From contig CAYQQQ010000037.1 of the NCBI GenBank assembly GCA_964420125.1, positions 1 to 33,068 on the forward strand: a DNA stretch of 33,068 bases. Direction: 5' to 3'. Positions within the stretch are counted from its first letter, which is position 1, and every line of letters begins with the position of its first letter. Source of the stretch: CAYQQQ01 sp964420125 (GTDB lineage: Bacteria > Actinomycetota > Acidimicrobiia > Acidimicrobiales > Microtrichaceae). The notes under the pieces are model-generated. The model was given only the letters and a program-made list of their open reading frames with translations, ran no database searches and was not told the origin of the DNA. The position numbers and the translations under genes were made by a program. This document shows, one piece after another, positions 15,451 through 23,582 of the stretch.

Positions 15451-17769
15451 TCAGCCGTCGGATCCGGCCGGCACGACGATGCACCGGCAGCCCGGATGGG
15501 CGGGCGGCAGCACGTCGCCGGTGGGGAACGCCTCACCGCACGGGAGCGGGCCGGCGAGGGCGTTGTCCTCTGCGTCGGCGCACGGCAGCCCGGCGTTGTC
15601 GGGCACCCACCGCCACCGTACCCCGGTGGGTGCTGCGGCGGCGGTGCCCGCGGTGAACCCGGCGATGGCCAGATCGGCCGCCTGGTGCGGCACCGACGAG
15701 GAGCGAAGCTCCCGGTAGGCGGCGCGGAGGTGGTCCACCAGCACCGCCAGGTCCTCACCGGACTCGTCGAGCTGCTCCAACGTGGTCCGCAGCTGGACCC
15801 TTCGCAGCTCCTCGAGCTCGACGACCCGCGCCCGCAGGCTGGCGCCGACACCATCGTCGTCGATGGTGGGGAGGGGATCCCCTGTGGCCTCGCACCACAT
15901 CTGGGCGCCGGCCGCCGCTGCGAGGCGGTACGGCTCCGCCAGCGCCTGGACGTAGCGCTCCGCGATGTCGTCGGGAAGCAGGTCCACCAGCTCGACGCGT
16001 CCCTTGCGGATCCGACGCGCCCGGTCGAGCACCTCGTTCTGCTCGTCGCCGACGAGCCGCTTGAGGGTGCGGGCCAGCAGTCGCTCCGCAGGAGCGAGCA
16101 CCTCGTCGCGCCGGTCGAGCAGCATGGTGTCCTCGCCGGCGGTCGACACCTCGGCGGCATCCTCCACCACGGCCACGGCGGCCACCGACGCCAAGGTCGG
16201 CTCCGCGACAGCCGCCCGCTGCTGCGCCCCGGCGGAGGGGTGTGCTCCGGTGTTCGGGGTCTCGCTCGTCGCCTCGTCGTCCTCGGCCTCCTCGCCGTCC
16301 TCGGCCTCCTCGGCGCCGGAGCGGAGCCTCTCGAACAGGTCGTGCACCGAGGCCAGCTGCTCCCCCTGCCGTGCACCTCCGGACGGTTCGACGCCGGCGG
16401 AATCGCCCGACCCGGCCGCCGCGTCCTCGCGAGCGCCCTCCGGGGCATCGACGGTGTCGACGTGCTCCGCGGCCACCTCCGGCACCTCGCGCTCGACGTC
16501 ATCCCCGGCGGTGCTGCCTGCTGCGGACCCCTCGGTCTCCTGGGAGCCCTCCTCTGCAGGCGACGGCGCCGGCGCCGACCCGGGTTCCCCCGAGATCTCC
16601 TCGACGGTGCCGGGAACCTCCGACGAGGTGGCCTCGGAGGCTGGCGGTGCCTCCGAGGCGAGCTCCCCCGCCGACGACGGCCCGCCCTGTAGCTCCGGCT
16701 CAGCGCCGTCGAGCTCGGCCTCCAGCTGCACGGCGACGGTGAGGACGTCGTCGGGAACTGCGGCCGCCGCCGCATCCGCGGCTCGCTGGGCCGCTGCATC
16801 CGCCTCGTCGAGCTCGACGACGGTGTCCTCCAGGCGACCGGCCGCGCTGCGGATGGCTTCCACCACCCCATGACGAGCGACCCGTGCCGCCTCGATCTGC
16901 TGACGGGCCACCCGACGGCGCTCTGCCAGGTCGCGCAGCATCCGATGGCGGAGGCCACGGGTCTCCTCCAGCATGGCCCGTGCGTCCTCGCGTGCCTCCT
17001 CCCGGGTGGCGTCGGCTGTCGCATCGGCCTCCTGCCGGAGCCGCTCCGCGTCCTGACGGGCGGCGCGGAGCTCCGCCTCGGCCGTCTGACGGATCTGGGA
17101 GGCCGCCTCTTCCGCTTCGGAGGTGCGGGCGTCGAGCACACCGGTGGCCTCGGCGATGAGCTCGTCGTGCCGGGACCGGGCGTCCTCCAACGTCTGCGTC
17201 GCGCTCGCCTCGGCTGCAGCGGTGCGCTCCTCGGCGGTGCGGGTGGCATCGTCGAGGAGGGCATCGGCCTCCTCCTGGCTGCGGCGGCGCAGCTCCTCGG
17301 CGTCCCGGGCGGCCGCCTCCTTCGTGGAGGAGGCCTCGGACTCGGCGGCAGCGAGCGCCGCGGCCGCGGCCTCGCGCTCCGCGGCGGCGTCGGACAGCAG
17401 CTGGTCTCGGCGAGCGGAGACCTCCGCCTCGGTGCGCTCGGTCAGGGCGGCGGCGTCGGCCTCGGCGTGCTCCCGGATCTCCGCCGCCGCCGAGCGCGCC
17501 GCGGCCACGATCCGTGCCGTCTCCGCCCCGAGGAGCTCGGTGACCTTGGCCTCGTCGAGGTGCTCGGCCGACTCCACCCGCTCACGAAGGGATGCCACCT
17601 CGTGCCGCAGCTGCTCGTCTCGTACGGCCCACACCCGCAGGGCGTCCGCGACACGTCCGAGCAGCGAACGCACCTCGGTGGGCTCGAAGCCTCTGCGGGA
17701 GCGGCTGAACGAGGCCCCCGCCAGGGAACCCGGCTCGAGCGTCGGTGGATCGGGAAGCGCATCGCTCAT
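15451..17769 (-). CDS. DivIVA-domain coiled-coil protein with a phage Mu F-like C-terminal Cys/His tail
   Basis: A 772-residue mosaic. Residues about 20-55 (FSRSRRGFEPTEVRSLLGRV) look like the DivIVA/DivIVA-like N-terminal domain that recognises curved membrane or poles. Residues about 60-330 form a long Ala/Glu/Arg-rich coiled coil. Residues about 340-500 are acidic and low-complexity (Ser/Glu/Ala/Gly). The C-terminal about 260 residues are ordered again. They end in a pattern of C730, C744 and HPGCRC (H758, C761, C763), with CGEAFPTGDVLPPAHPGCRC very close to the tail of phage Mu F/SPP1 gp7-type head-morphogenesis proteins, where the Cys/His probably bind metal. The start is ATG 17769, 6 nt behind a TAGCAT box. 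No other phage gene is near. The role is unknown; a cell-pole or envelope scaffold is plausible. Confidence 0.85.
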   Translation of the reverse strand: MSDALPDPPTLEPGSLAGASFSRSRRGFEPTEVRSLLGRVADALRVWAVRDEQLRHEVASLRERVESAEHLDEAKVTELLGAETARIVAAARSAAAEIREHAEADAAALTERTEAEVSARRDQLLSDAAAEREAAAAALAAAESEASSTKEAAARDAEELRRRSQEEADALLDDATRTAEERTAAAEASATQTLEDARSRHDELIAEATGVLDARTSEAEEAASQIRQTAEAELRAARQDAERLRQEADATADATREEAREDARAMLEETRGLRHRMLRDLAERRRVARQQIEAARVARHGVVEAIRSAAGRLEDTVVELDEADAAAQRAADAAAAAVPDDVLTVAVQLEAELDGAEPELQGGPSSAGELASEAPPASEATSSEVPGTVEEISGEPGSAPAPSPAEEGSQETEGSAAGSTAGDDVEREVPEVAAEHVDTVDAPEGAREDAAAGSGDSAGVEPSGGARQGEQLASVHDLFERLRSGAEEAEDGEEAEDDEATSETPNTGAHPSAGAQQRAAVAEPTLASVAAVAVVEDAAEVSTAGEDTMLLDRRDEVLAPAERLLARTLKRLVGDEQNEVLDRARRIRKGRVELVDLLPDDIAERYVQALAEPYRLAAAAGAQMWCEATGDPLPTIDDDGVGASLRARVVELEELRRVQLRTTLEQLDESGEDLAVLVDHLRAAYRELRSSSVPHQAADLAIAGFTAGTAAAAPTGVRWRWVPDNAGLPCADAEDNALAGPLPCGEAFPTGDVLPPAHPGCRCIVVPAGSDG

Positions 17770-17775
17770 GGGGCG

Positions 17776-17781
17776 ATGCTA
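17776..17781 (-). promoter_or_regulatory. Putative -10 box (TAGCAT) of the DivIVA-domain gene
   Basis: On the minus strand TAGCAT ends 6 nt before ATG 17769. It is the best-spaced leaderless-type promoter in the window. Confidence 0.45.
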
Positions 17782-17873
17782 CGAAAGGCGGGGCGGTCGC
17801 GGCGTGCTTTCAGCTGCGGAGTTCGGATTCCCGTGCGAGATCCCGACCGCACGGCCGCCGCGCTCGCGGCTCC

Positions 17874-19064
17874 TCAGGCTCCCGGGAGCGCGAGATCGGG
17901 GTCCAGGTGGTGGATGGCCTCCTCGAGGGTGGCCACCGGCACGAGCTCCACGCCGTCCCCGGCGACCCTGCGCATCTCGTCCTGCTCCTCGGCAGGGGTG
18001 TCCGCGGGATAGAGGAACGTGTCGATGCCCGCCCGCTTGACCGTGGCCACCTTCTGCACCACCCCGCCGATCTGGCCGACCGAGCCGTCCTGGAGGATCT
18101 CGCCGGTCACGGCGACGTCGCCCCCACCGGTCAGATCACCCGGGGTCAAGAGGTCCACGATGCCCAACGACCATGCCAGGCCCGCCGAAGGGCCCGACAC
18201 CACGCCCGAGTCGATGTCCACCTGGACCTCGGAGTCGACCCTCGGCGAGTCGGACTCCACGTTGACGCCCAGCACGCCCTTGGCGGGGTCCTCCGGCGAC
18301 GCTCCCAGCGCCACCTCGACCTCTTCGACCTCGGCGTCGTCGTCGCCCTCGCGGGCGGCGAGCTCGCCGGAGGGCATGCCGTCGCGGCGCACCGACAGTC
18401 GCACCTCGTCACCCGGGGACCTGCCCTCGAGGGCCTGGCGCAGGTCGGAGGGCAACGCCACCGGCTCGCCGTCCACGGCGAGGATCACGTCGCCGGGAGC
18501 GATCACCCCGTCGACCGCGCTGCCCCTCGCCACCTCCACCACCCGGGCTCCGTCCGCGGTGAAGGTGGCGTCGTAGCCCAGGAGCTCCAGCGACTCCATG
18601 GTCGCCACCAGCTTCGAGACGTCCATCTGGTGACGGTTGATCTGCTGGGTCTCGTCACGACCCCGGGTTCCGTAGATCTCCTCCTGGGTGTGGATCTCGA
18701 TGGCGTCGTCGAGCGCGCCCCGCAGCAGGCCCCACGTGGTGGCCCGGTCGACGTACACCGTGGTGAAGAGCACCTCCGACCCGGGCGGGTGCACCTCGGC
18801 GCCCTCGATGGAGATCCGCTCCTGGGTGCCACGCACAGATCCCGGCTCGAGCAGCACGTAGGGGGTGGGGACGAAGGCCACACCGAGCCCTGCGCCGACG
18901 AGCAGCGCCAGGCCGACACCCCAGATCCACCGACGACGGCGGCGACGAACGGGGTCCACCGGAGCCGGTCCCGCGTCGGCGACGGCGTCGGAGCCGACCT
19001 CGCCGGCGAGGCCGGGGGCCGTGGTCGCATCCCCGGATCCTCCGGCTACGCTTCCAGGCGTCAT
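17874..19064 (-). CDS. Membrane-anchored PDZ/Lon-like (S16) serine protease, YlbL family
   Basis: A 396-residue protein. A disordered N-terminus and a basic RRRRRR stretch precede one membrane helix (about 47-65), so the rest is probably extracytoplasmic. A PDZ-like domain lies at about 170-235 (GSAVDGVIAPGDVILAVDG). The C-terminal Lon-type domain has the catalytic Ser293 in GPSAG and Lys338 in GQIGGVVQK, spaced as in Lon (Ser679/Lys722 in E. coli), so it should be an active Ser-Lys protease. The family is widespread in Gram-positive bacteria (YlbL); substrates are unknown here. The best start is ATG 19064. An ATG at 19079 with a weak GAGAAG box is an alternative. The start overlaps that of the divergent gene in a single CATG. 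Confidence 0.9.
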   Translation of the reverse strand: MTPGSVAGGSGDATTAPGLAGEVGSDAVADAGPAPVDPVRRRRRRWIWGVGLALLVGAGLGVAFVPTPYVLLEPGSVRGTQERISIEGAEVHPPGSEVLFTTVYVDRATTWGLLRGALDDAIEIHTQEEIYGTRGRDETQQINRHQMDVSKLVATMESLELLGYDATFTADGARVVEVARGSAVDGVIAPGDVILAVDGEPVALPSDLRQALEGRSPGDEVRLSVRRDGMPSGELAAREGDDDAEVEEVEVALGASPEDPAKGVLGVNVESDSPRVDSEVQVDIDSGVVSGPSAGLAWSLGIVDLLTPGDLTGGGDVAVTGEILQDGSVGQIGGVVQKVATVKRAGIDTFLYPADTPAEEQDEMRRVAGDGVELVPVATLEEAIHHLDPDLALPGA

Positions 19065-19455
19065 GTCCGCGTTGTTCATCGGCTTCTCGTTGGTCGTGCT
19101 GTCGGCGATCTGCTTCGGCGTCGTGCTCTTCGGCCGCCGCCCGATCCCCCAGCCTGCCACGATAGGGATCGACGGCTTCGGCGCCGACCCCTCCGACGGC
19201 ACCGGCGCTGAGACCGTGCCCAGCCTGCTGCTCGGCGGCCGGACCACCGCGGTGAGGGTGCGGGGCGCCGACGGCGCAGTCATCCTGCGGACCCCACCCT
19301 CGCCGGTGCACCTCACCGGCCGCGACGTGCGGTCCTCGCCAGGAGTGCGTCTCCGCTCCACGCTGGTGCTGCTCTTCGGTGCGCTCGGCACCGCCGTGCT
19401 GGTCGGCACGATCGCCAGCATCGTGGTGGTCGGGGCCCTGCTGCTGGTCTCCTAG
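19063..19455 (+). CDS. Small two-TM membrane protein of unknown function
   Basis: A 130-residue protein with a hydrophobic helix at each end (about 3-23 and 100-129) and a soluble 75-residue middle rich in Gly/Thr/Arg (TTAVRVRGADGAVILRTPP). This suggests both ends are in the membrane with a loop between. I do not recognise the family. Upstream of ATG 19063, TACGCT (19047-19052) could be a -10 box, though its 10-nt distance is on the long side. The ATG shares the CATG at 19062-19065 with the start of the PDZ/Lon gene on the other strand, so the two promoters must lie within each other's coding region. A role linked to the neighbouring protease is possible but not shown. Confidence 0.7.
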   Translation: MSALFIGFSLVVLSAICFGVVLFGRRPIPQPATIGIDGFGADPSDGTGAETVPSLLLGGRTTAVRVRGADGAVILRTPPSPVHLTGRDVRSSPGVRLRSTLVLLFGALGTAVLVGTIASIVVVGALLLVS

Positions 19456-19549
19456 CAGCGCACCTCCCGGTCACCTCTCGCCGGAGCGCGACGCGTCCAC
19501 GAGCGGCCCACCCACCCGAGCACACCTCTGGACCCGTCGCCGGAGCACT

Positions 19550-19574
19550 ACGACGGGAGCACCACGACGGGAGC
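19550..19574 (+). repeat. Two-copy direct repeat (ACGACGGGAGC)
   Basis: The 11-mer ACGACGGGAGC occurs at 19550-19560 and again at 19564-19574, a period of 14 nt. It is in the 119-bp gap between two converging genes. No function is evident and two copies could be chance. Confidence 0.4.
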
Positions 19575-20027
19575 TCAGCGGCCGAAGAGGCCCCGTCGCA
19601 CCGGAGCGGGCTCGCTGGGCTGATCCGCAGGAGGCGCTGCCGGTGCGGGCGGCGCGGGCACCGGTGCGGCGACGGGCGCCGGCTGCACGGGGGCCGGCGC
19701 GTTGAACGCTCCGGCCACGGGCGCGGCGCTCTCGGGGGCACCCACGCCCAGCGGGGCGTCGACCTGCGGGGCGGGCGCAGCCAGCGGAGCGGCCTGGATG
19801 GGCTCGGGAGCCCGGGGCGCTGCGGTACCGGCGGTCAACGCCTGCAGCTCCACCCGGAAGTAGGGCTTGAACTCGAACTTGATCTCCTCGAGGGCGAAGA
19901 TCCGCGCGTTGGCGACGTCCTGTTCGTTGCGGAGCTGCTCGACGAACGACACCGCCTCGTCGAGGGTCTCGAACTGGTTGTAGCCGGGGCTCCCGCCGGG
20001 GGTCTGGAAAATCACCATGTGCGACAC
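19575..20027 (-). CDS. Small conserved-looking protein with an Ala/Pro-rich tail ending in RRGLFGR
   Basis: A 150-residue protein with two parts. Residues 1-60 form a compact alpha/beta-looking domain (VIFQTPGGSPGYNQFETLDEAVSFVEQLRN, then DVANARIFALEEIKFEFKPYFRVELQ). From about residue 65 to 140 it is almost only Ala, Pro, Val and Gly, that is, a disordered linker. It ends in a positively charged RRGLFGR, possibly a short interaction motif. There is no signal peptide or membrane helix. The GTG start at 20027 has an AGGAAGG Shine-Dalgarno about 8 nt upstream; the in-frame ATG at 20018 is too far from it. Function not known to me. Confidence 0.75.
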   Translation of the reverse strand: MSHMVIFQTPGGSPGYNQFETLDEAVSFVEQLRNEQDVANARIFALEEIKFEFKPYFRVELQALTAGTAAPRAPEPIQAAPLAAPAPQVDAPLGVGAPESAAPVAGAFNAPAPVQPAPVAAPVPAPPAPAAPPADQPSEPAPVRRGLFGR

Positions 20028-20169
20028 TGTGTCGTCCTTCCTGGAATCGCTCGCTTCGGACAGTCTACGGGGCCCATCGCCGACTCCGACCGGGTGACCT
20101 CACCCGACCGGGGCGACCCGCCACGACCCCTCGGTCCGTCCGTCTCTTCCACCGTCACCGAGGCCCACG

Positions 20170-20865
20170 ATGAACGACGCCTCTGGCGCCGAACCGGACC
20201 GGATCCCCCATGACCCCGGGAACGCTACTTCGCCGACCACCGCAGTGCGACGCGACCTGGCGCTCGCCGGCCACCGAGGGGACGTCGAGCTCCCTCGTGC
20301 CCACCTGCACGACTCCGATCCGCACACCAGGGCTGCGGCGCTGGCCGCGCTCGCCCGTTCCGGAGCCCTCGACGACGACGAGCTCGGCGGGGCGCTCCGG
20401 GATCACGACGCGGTGGTGCGCAGGCGGGCCGCCGAGCTGGCAGCCCGACACCGCGGCGAGGTGGCGGACCTCGCCGGCCTGCTGGACGATCCCGACCCGC
20501 GGGTGGTGGAGATGGCGGCGTTCGCCCTCGGTGAGCGACGGGCGTCGGACCCGGTGGTCCGGGCGCTGTCGCGGGTGGCCGGCGACCACGACGACGCCCT
20601 CTGCCGCGAGTCCGCGGTGGCCGCCCTCGGGGCGCTGGGCGACCCCGCCGGGGCACCGGCGGTGCTCGATGCCTGCCACGACCGCGCCGCGGTGCGTCGA
20701 CGCGCCGTGCTGGCCCTGGCGGCGTTCGAGGGACCGGAGGTCCGCGCCGCCCTGGAGCGGCTGAGCCAGGACCGGGACCTCCAGGTGCGCCAGGCGGCGG
20801 AGGATCTCCTGGTGATCGAGGACGACGGGTCCGACGACGGGGGCGGGTGCTCCGGGACCGGCTGA
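20170..20865 (+). CDS. HEAT-repeat protein (PBS-lyase/HEAT-like)
   Basis: A 231-residue protein made mainly of about five to six HEAT-type helical repeats, visible as spaced DPxxRxxAxxALA units: DSDPHTRAAALAALARSGAL, DHDAVVRRRAAELAARH, DDPDPRVVEMAAFALGER, DALCRESAVAALGALGD, RAAVRRRAVLALAAFEG and DRDLQVRQAAEDLL. Such repeats form a curved scaffold that binds other proteins; the bacterial PBS-lyase HEAT type often sits in signalling or cofactor-lyase roles. The last 16 residues are acidic and Gly-rich. The start ATG 20170 has a GAGG box about 8 nt upstream. It converges on the substrate-binding protein gene with a strong hairpin between the two. Partner unknown. Confidence 0.85.
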   Translation: MNDASGAEPDRIPHDPGNATSPTTAVRRDLALAGHRGDVELPRAHLHDSDPHTRAAALAALARSGALDDDELGGALRDHDAVVRRRAAELAARHRGEVADLAGLLDDPDPRVVEMAAFALGERRASDPVVRALSRVAGDHDDALCRESAVAALGALGDPAGAPAVLDACHDRAAVRRRAVLALAAFEGPEVRAALERLSQDRDLQVRQAAEDLLVIEDDGSDDGGGCSGTG

Positions 20866-20885
20866 CCCCGTCGGGTGCTCCACGA

Positions 20886-20917
20886 CGAAGGGGCCGGCCA
20901 GACGGCCGACCCCTTCG
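20886..20917. terminator. Strong bidirectional terminator hairpin
   Basis: CGAAGGGG (20886-20893) pairs with CCCCTTCG (20910-20917). After one mismatch, CGGCC (20895-20899) pairs with GGCCG (20904-20908), leaving a 4-nt loop. It lies in the 73-bp gap between the converging HEAT gene and the livK-type gene. No T-tract follows on either side. Confidence 0.8.
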
Positions 20918-20938
20918 GATGGTCTCGAACGGGTTCGC

Positions 20939-22306
20939 TCAGCTGGCGAAGCCGTTGGACTGGCCCTCGAAGTTGGTCACCGGAGCCAACTCGGTCCACC
21001 CACCCTCGGCGTTGCGCTGGGAGATGCGGAACCCCTCGATGGCCCACGGGTCCTCGGAGCCGTCGGTGTTCACGGTGATCTCGTCGCGCAACAGGCCGAA
21101 GTTGGCGTCCTCGAGGGAGTAGAGGGTGTTCATCACGTCGGCCCGGTCGACGGTCGCGGCCTCCTCGACCGCCTTGGCGAAGAGGGCGCCGAAGCCCCAC
21201 CCCACCGACGAGATGCCGCCCTGGACCTGGGCCTCGGTGAGCCCGGCGCTGGTGCCGGCCTCCACGAACTCCACCACCTTGGGGTTGGTGGCATCGGCCG
21301 GGTCGGACGGATCGAGGGTCGCCTGGGCCTGGATCACGCCCTCGGCGGCCGGTCCGGCGATGGACATCGAGGTCTTCCCGCCGCAGGTCACCGAGATGAT
21401 GGTGGTGGGATCCCAGGTCTGGGGGATGAACCCGAGGGTCTGGGGACACGGGGTGCCGCCGATGCCCACGATGAACACGTCCGCACCCGACTGGGAGAGC
21501 TGCACGGTGGCCGCCTCGGTGGAGCTGCCCGAGAGCGGGTTGAAGCTCTGCTCGGCCACCACCTCGAGGTTGGCCCCGTCCTCGTTGGCGGCCTCGACCG
21601 CCTTGGTCACGCCGGTCTGGTACGCCTTGCCGAAGTCGTCGTCCTGGTAGAGGAGGGCGATCTTGGCGTCGGGCTGGGCCTCCTTCAGGTAGTTGATCCA
21701 GGCGTTGGCCTCTGCGGCGTAGCTCGGCAGCCCGGCGATGTACCACGGGTACTCCTCGGAGCGGCCCCACTCGGGCGAGCCGGTGGCCAGGGCGATGTTG
21801 GGCACGCACTCCTCGTTGAGGTACTCACGGATCGCCTTGTTGTTCTCGGTGCCGATCGCACCCACGATGGCGAACACGCCGTCCTGCTCGACCAGCTTCT
21901 GGGCCAGGGCGGGCGTGCGCCCCGGGTCGTAGCCGTCGTTCTCCTTGATGAGCTCGAGCTTGTAGGTCTTCCCGTCGCCGGCGGTGACGCCGCCCTGGGT
22001 GTTGGTGTGGTCCACGAAGGCCTGCAGCCCGGTGGTGACCTGGTCGTAGATGGCGTACGGGCCGTCGGCCGGGCGGATGGTGCCGATCTTGATCGTGTCG
22101 CCCTCGACCCCCTTGGTGCCCTCGTAGGTGTCGCAGTCGATCTCGGGATCGATGAACCCCGCCTCCTCGGTGGTGCCACCGGACCCGGCGGTGGTCTCGG
22201 TGGTGTCGTCGGAACCGTCGCCGCCCTCGTCACGACCGCCGCAGGCGGTGAAGGTGAGAGCGACGCCGAGGCCGACGGCGGTCAGGAGCTTCCAGCGGTT
22301 CGCCAT
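20939..22306 (-). CDS. ABC transporter substrate-binding lipoprotein, branched-chain amino-acid/amide type
   Basis: A 455-residue Leu/Ile/Val-binding-protein-like (periplasmic-binding fold type I) lipoprotein. The N-terminus is a lipoprotein signal peptide ending in LTFTAC with the acylated Cys at 22, followed by an acidic Thr/Gly-rich tether. The core shows ABC-substrate features such as GTIRPADGPYAIYDQVTTG, VDHTNTQGGVTAGDGKTYKLE (shown as LIKENDGYDPGRT), VFAIVGAIGTENNKAIREYL and DAKIALLYQDDDFGKAY. It is the downstream gene of the liv-type cluster, 154 bp after livM, with a GGAGGA Shine-Dalgarno about 6 nt before the ATG. The ligand (amino acid, amide, urea or aromatic acid) cannot be told from sequence. 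Confidence 0.9.
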   Translation of the reverse strand: MANRWKLLTAVGLGVALTFTACGGRDEGGDGSDDTTETTAGSGGTTEEAGFIDPEIDCDTYEGTKGVEGDTIKIGTIRPADGPYAIYDQVTTGLQAFVDHTNTQGGVTAGDGKTYKLELIKENDGYDPGRTPALAQKLVEQDGVFAIVGAIGTENNKAIREYLNEECVPNIALATGSPEWGRSEEYPWYIAGLPSYAAEANAWINYLKEAQPDAKIALLYQDDDFGKAYQTGVTKAVEAANEDGANLEVVAEQSFNPLSGSSTEAATVQLSQSGADVFIVGIGGTPCPQTLGFIPQTWDPTTIISVTCGGKTSMSIAGPAAEGVIQAQATLDPSDPADATNPKVVEFVEAGTSAGLTEAQVQGGISSVGWGFGALFAKAVEEAATVDRADVMNTLYSLEDANFGLLRDEITVNTDGSEDPWAIEGFRISQRNAEGGWTELAPVTNFEGQSNGFAS

Positions 22307-22345
22307 GGTGGTCCTCCTCGGTGGACTGGCACGGGCTCGTGGACT

Positions 22346-22359
22346 GCGGGAGAACCCGC
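22346..22359 (-). promoter_or_regulatory. Hairpin and possible promoter in the leader of the substrate-binding gene
   Basis: GCGGG (22346-22350) pairs with CCCGC (22355-22359) across a 4-nt loop in the 154-bp spacer between livM and the substrate-binding gene. TAGCGT on the minus strand (22382-22387) could be a -10 box, giving a leader of about 70 nt. A separate promoter or an RNA-processing hairpin would let the binding protein be made in excess, as is usual for ABC importers. This is inference. Confidence 0.35.
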
Positions 22360-22460
22360 GGTGAACGGAGTGCGTCGCATGACGCTAGCCGACCGCTGCC
22401 GGCCCGCGCGGCAAGGGTCGCGGTATCCGGCACAGGCGGTTCGCAGCGGTGGTCGGTCGC

Positions 22461-23582
22461 TCATCCGGCCGACTCGGCCGGCGGCACCGGGGCGCCACCG
22501 GGAGAGCTCCGGTCTCCGTCGTGGTTGCGGGCGCCGCGCCGGGCGGCCAGCTTGCCCATGAGCTGGCGGTAGGTGCCGACCACGCCGCTGGGAGCCACCA
22601 GCATCTGCACGATCAGCAGCACGCCGAGGATGACCGGTGTGGCCGCCTTGAACCGCTCCGGCAGCTCCGGTGCCAGGAAGTCCACGAACAGCCCGTACAC
22701 GATGGCACCGATGGCCGGGCCCGTGACGGTGGCCGCGCCGCCGACCACCACCGCCACGAGGAAGTAGATCGACACGGTGAGGGTGAAGGAGGTCGGGTTC
22801 ACCTGGCCGGCGTTCAGGGCGAAGATCGCGCCACCGATGCCGGCGATCCCGGCGCTGATGCCGAAGGTCAGGATCTTGGTCCGAGACACGTCGATCCCCG
22901 ACACCTCCGCCGCGGTCTCGTTGTCCCGGATGGCCACCAACGCCCGCCCCATGCGGGATCGCACCAGGTTGGCCACCAGCACGAACACGACCACCGCGAT
23001 GGCGAGGAACACGAAGTACTTGAACTGGTCGGGCTCGAGGCCGTCGAAGGGCGACGACCACCGAACCGGCCGGGGCCGGATCGTGTCGAGGCACGCGTCG
23101 CTCGGCTCGCCCGGGCTCATCTGGCAACGCCGCGACATCTGCTCGCTGGTGAGGGCCTTGCCACCGCCACCGCCGGTGAGGCTGGAGAACTGCTCCAGCA
23201 CGAGCGGGAACAGCGTCGCCACCGCCAGGGTCACCAGCGCGAGGTAGAGCCCCTGGATGCGCAGCGCCGGCAGCCCGATCACCACGCCGACCAGGAAGCA
23301 GACCACCATGGCGGCAGGCACCGTCAGCAGCAACGGCCAGCCGGCATCGGAGACCAGGATGGCGACGGTGTAGGCACCCACCCCGTAGAGGGCGCCGTGG
23401 CCGACGGAGATCTGGCCGTTGTAGCCGGTGAGCAGGTTGAGCCCCGCGGCGGCCACCGCGATGGCCATCCACTGGCCGAACTGCTCCACCCGGAACGGCG
23501 GGAACTGGAAGGGCACGATCACCAGCGCGGCCGCGGCCGCGCCCCACAGGACGACGCGCAGCGGCAGGGGCGCACGACTCAT
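22461..23582 (-). CDS. livM: Branched-chain amino acid ABC transporter permease LivM
   Basis: A 373-residue inner-membrane permease with about eight to nine helices. The family core AAAGLNLLTGYNGQISVGHGALYGVGAY is present (mentioned here in parts: NLLTGYNGQISVGHG), as are the coupling region RALVAIRDNETAAEVSGIDV and the MxPAIGAI-type segment VTGPAIGAIVYGLFVDFL. An extra loop of about 45 residues (QMSRRCQMSPGEPSDACLD) follows helix 5 and contains two cysteines; it may be extracytoplasmic. The ATG at 23582 lies in the 4-nt overlap with livH (ATGA), so a long upstream extension of the frame is only shadow. The last 25 residues are Pro/Gly-rich. Confidence 0.93.
   Translation of the reverse strand: MSRAPLPLRVVLWGAAAAALVIVPFQFPPFRVEQFGQWMAIAVAAAGLNLLTGYNGQISVGHGALYGVGAYTVAILVSDAGWPLLLTVPAAMVVCFLVGVVIGLPALRIQGLYLALVTLAVATLFPLVLEQFSSLTGGGGGKALTSEQMSRRCQMSPGEPSDACLDTIRPRPVRWSSPFDGLEPDQFKYFVFLAIAVVVFVLVANLVRSRMGRALVAIRDNETAAEVSGIDVSRTKILTFGISAGIAGIGGAIFALNAGQVNPTSFTLTVSIYFLVAVVVGGAATVTGPAIGAIVYGLFVDFLAPELPERFKAATPVILGVLLIVQMLVAPSGVVGTYRQLMGKLAARRGARNHDGDRSSPGGAPVPPAESAG

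Noticed and set aside
15451..17769. Prophage remnant, suggested by the Mu F-like tail
   Set aside because: There are no terminase, portal, capsid or integrase genes and no att repeats nearby; the domain looks domesticated.
15496..18012. Plus-strand open frames opposite the DivIVA-domain gene
   Set aside because: They mirror the repetitive coiled-coil coding of the real gene and show no motifs.
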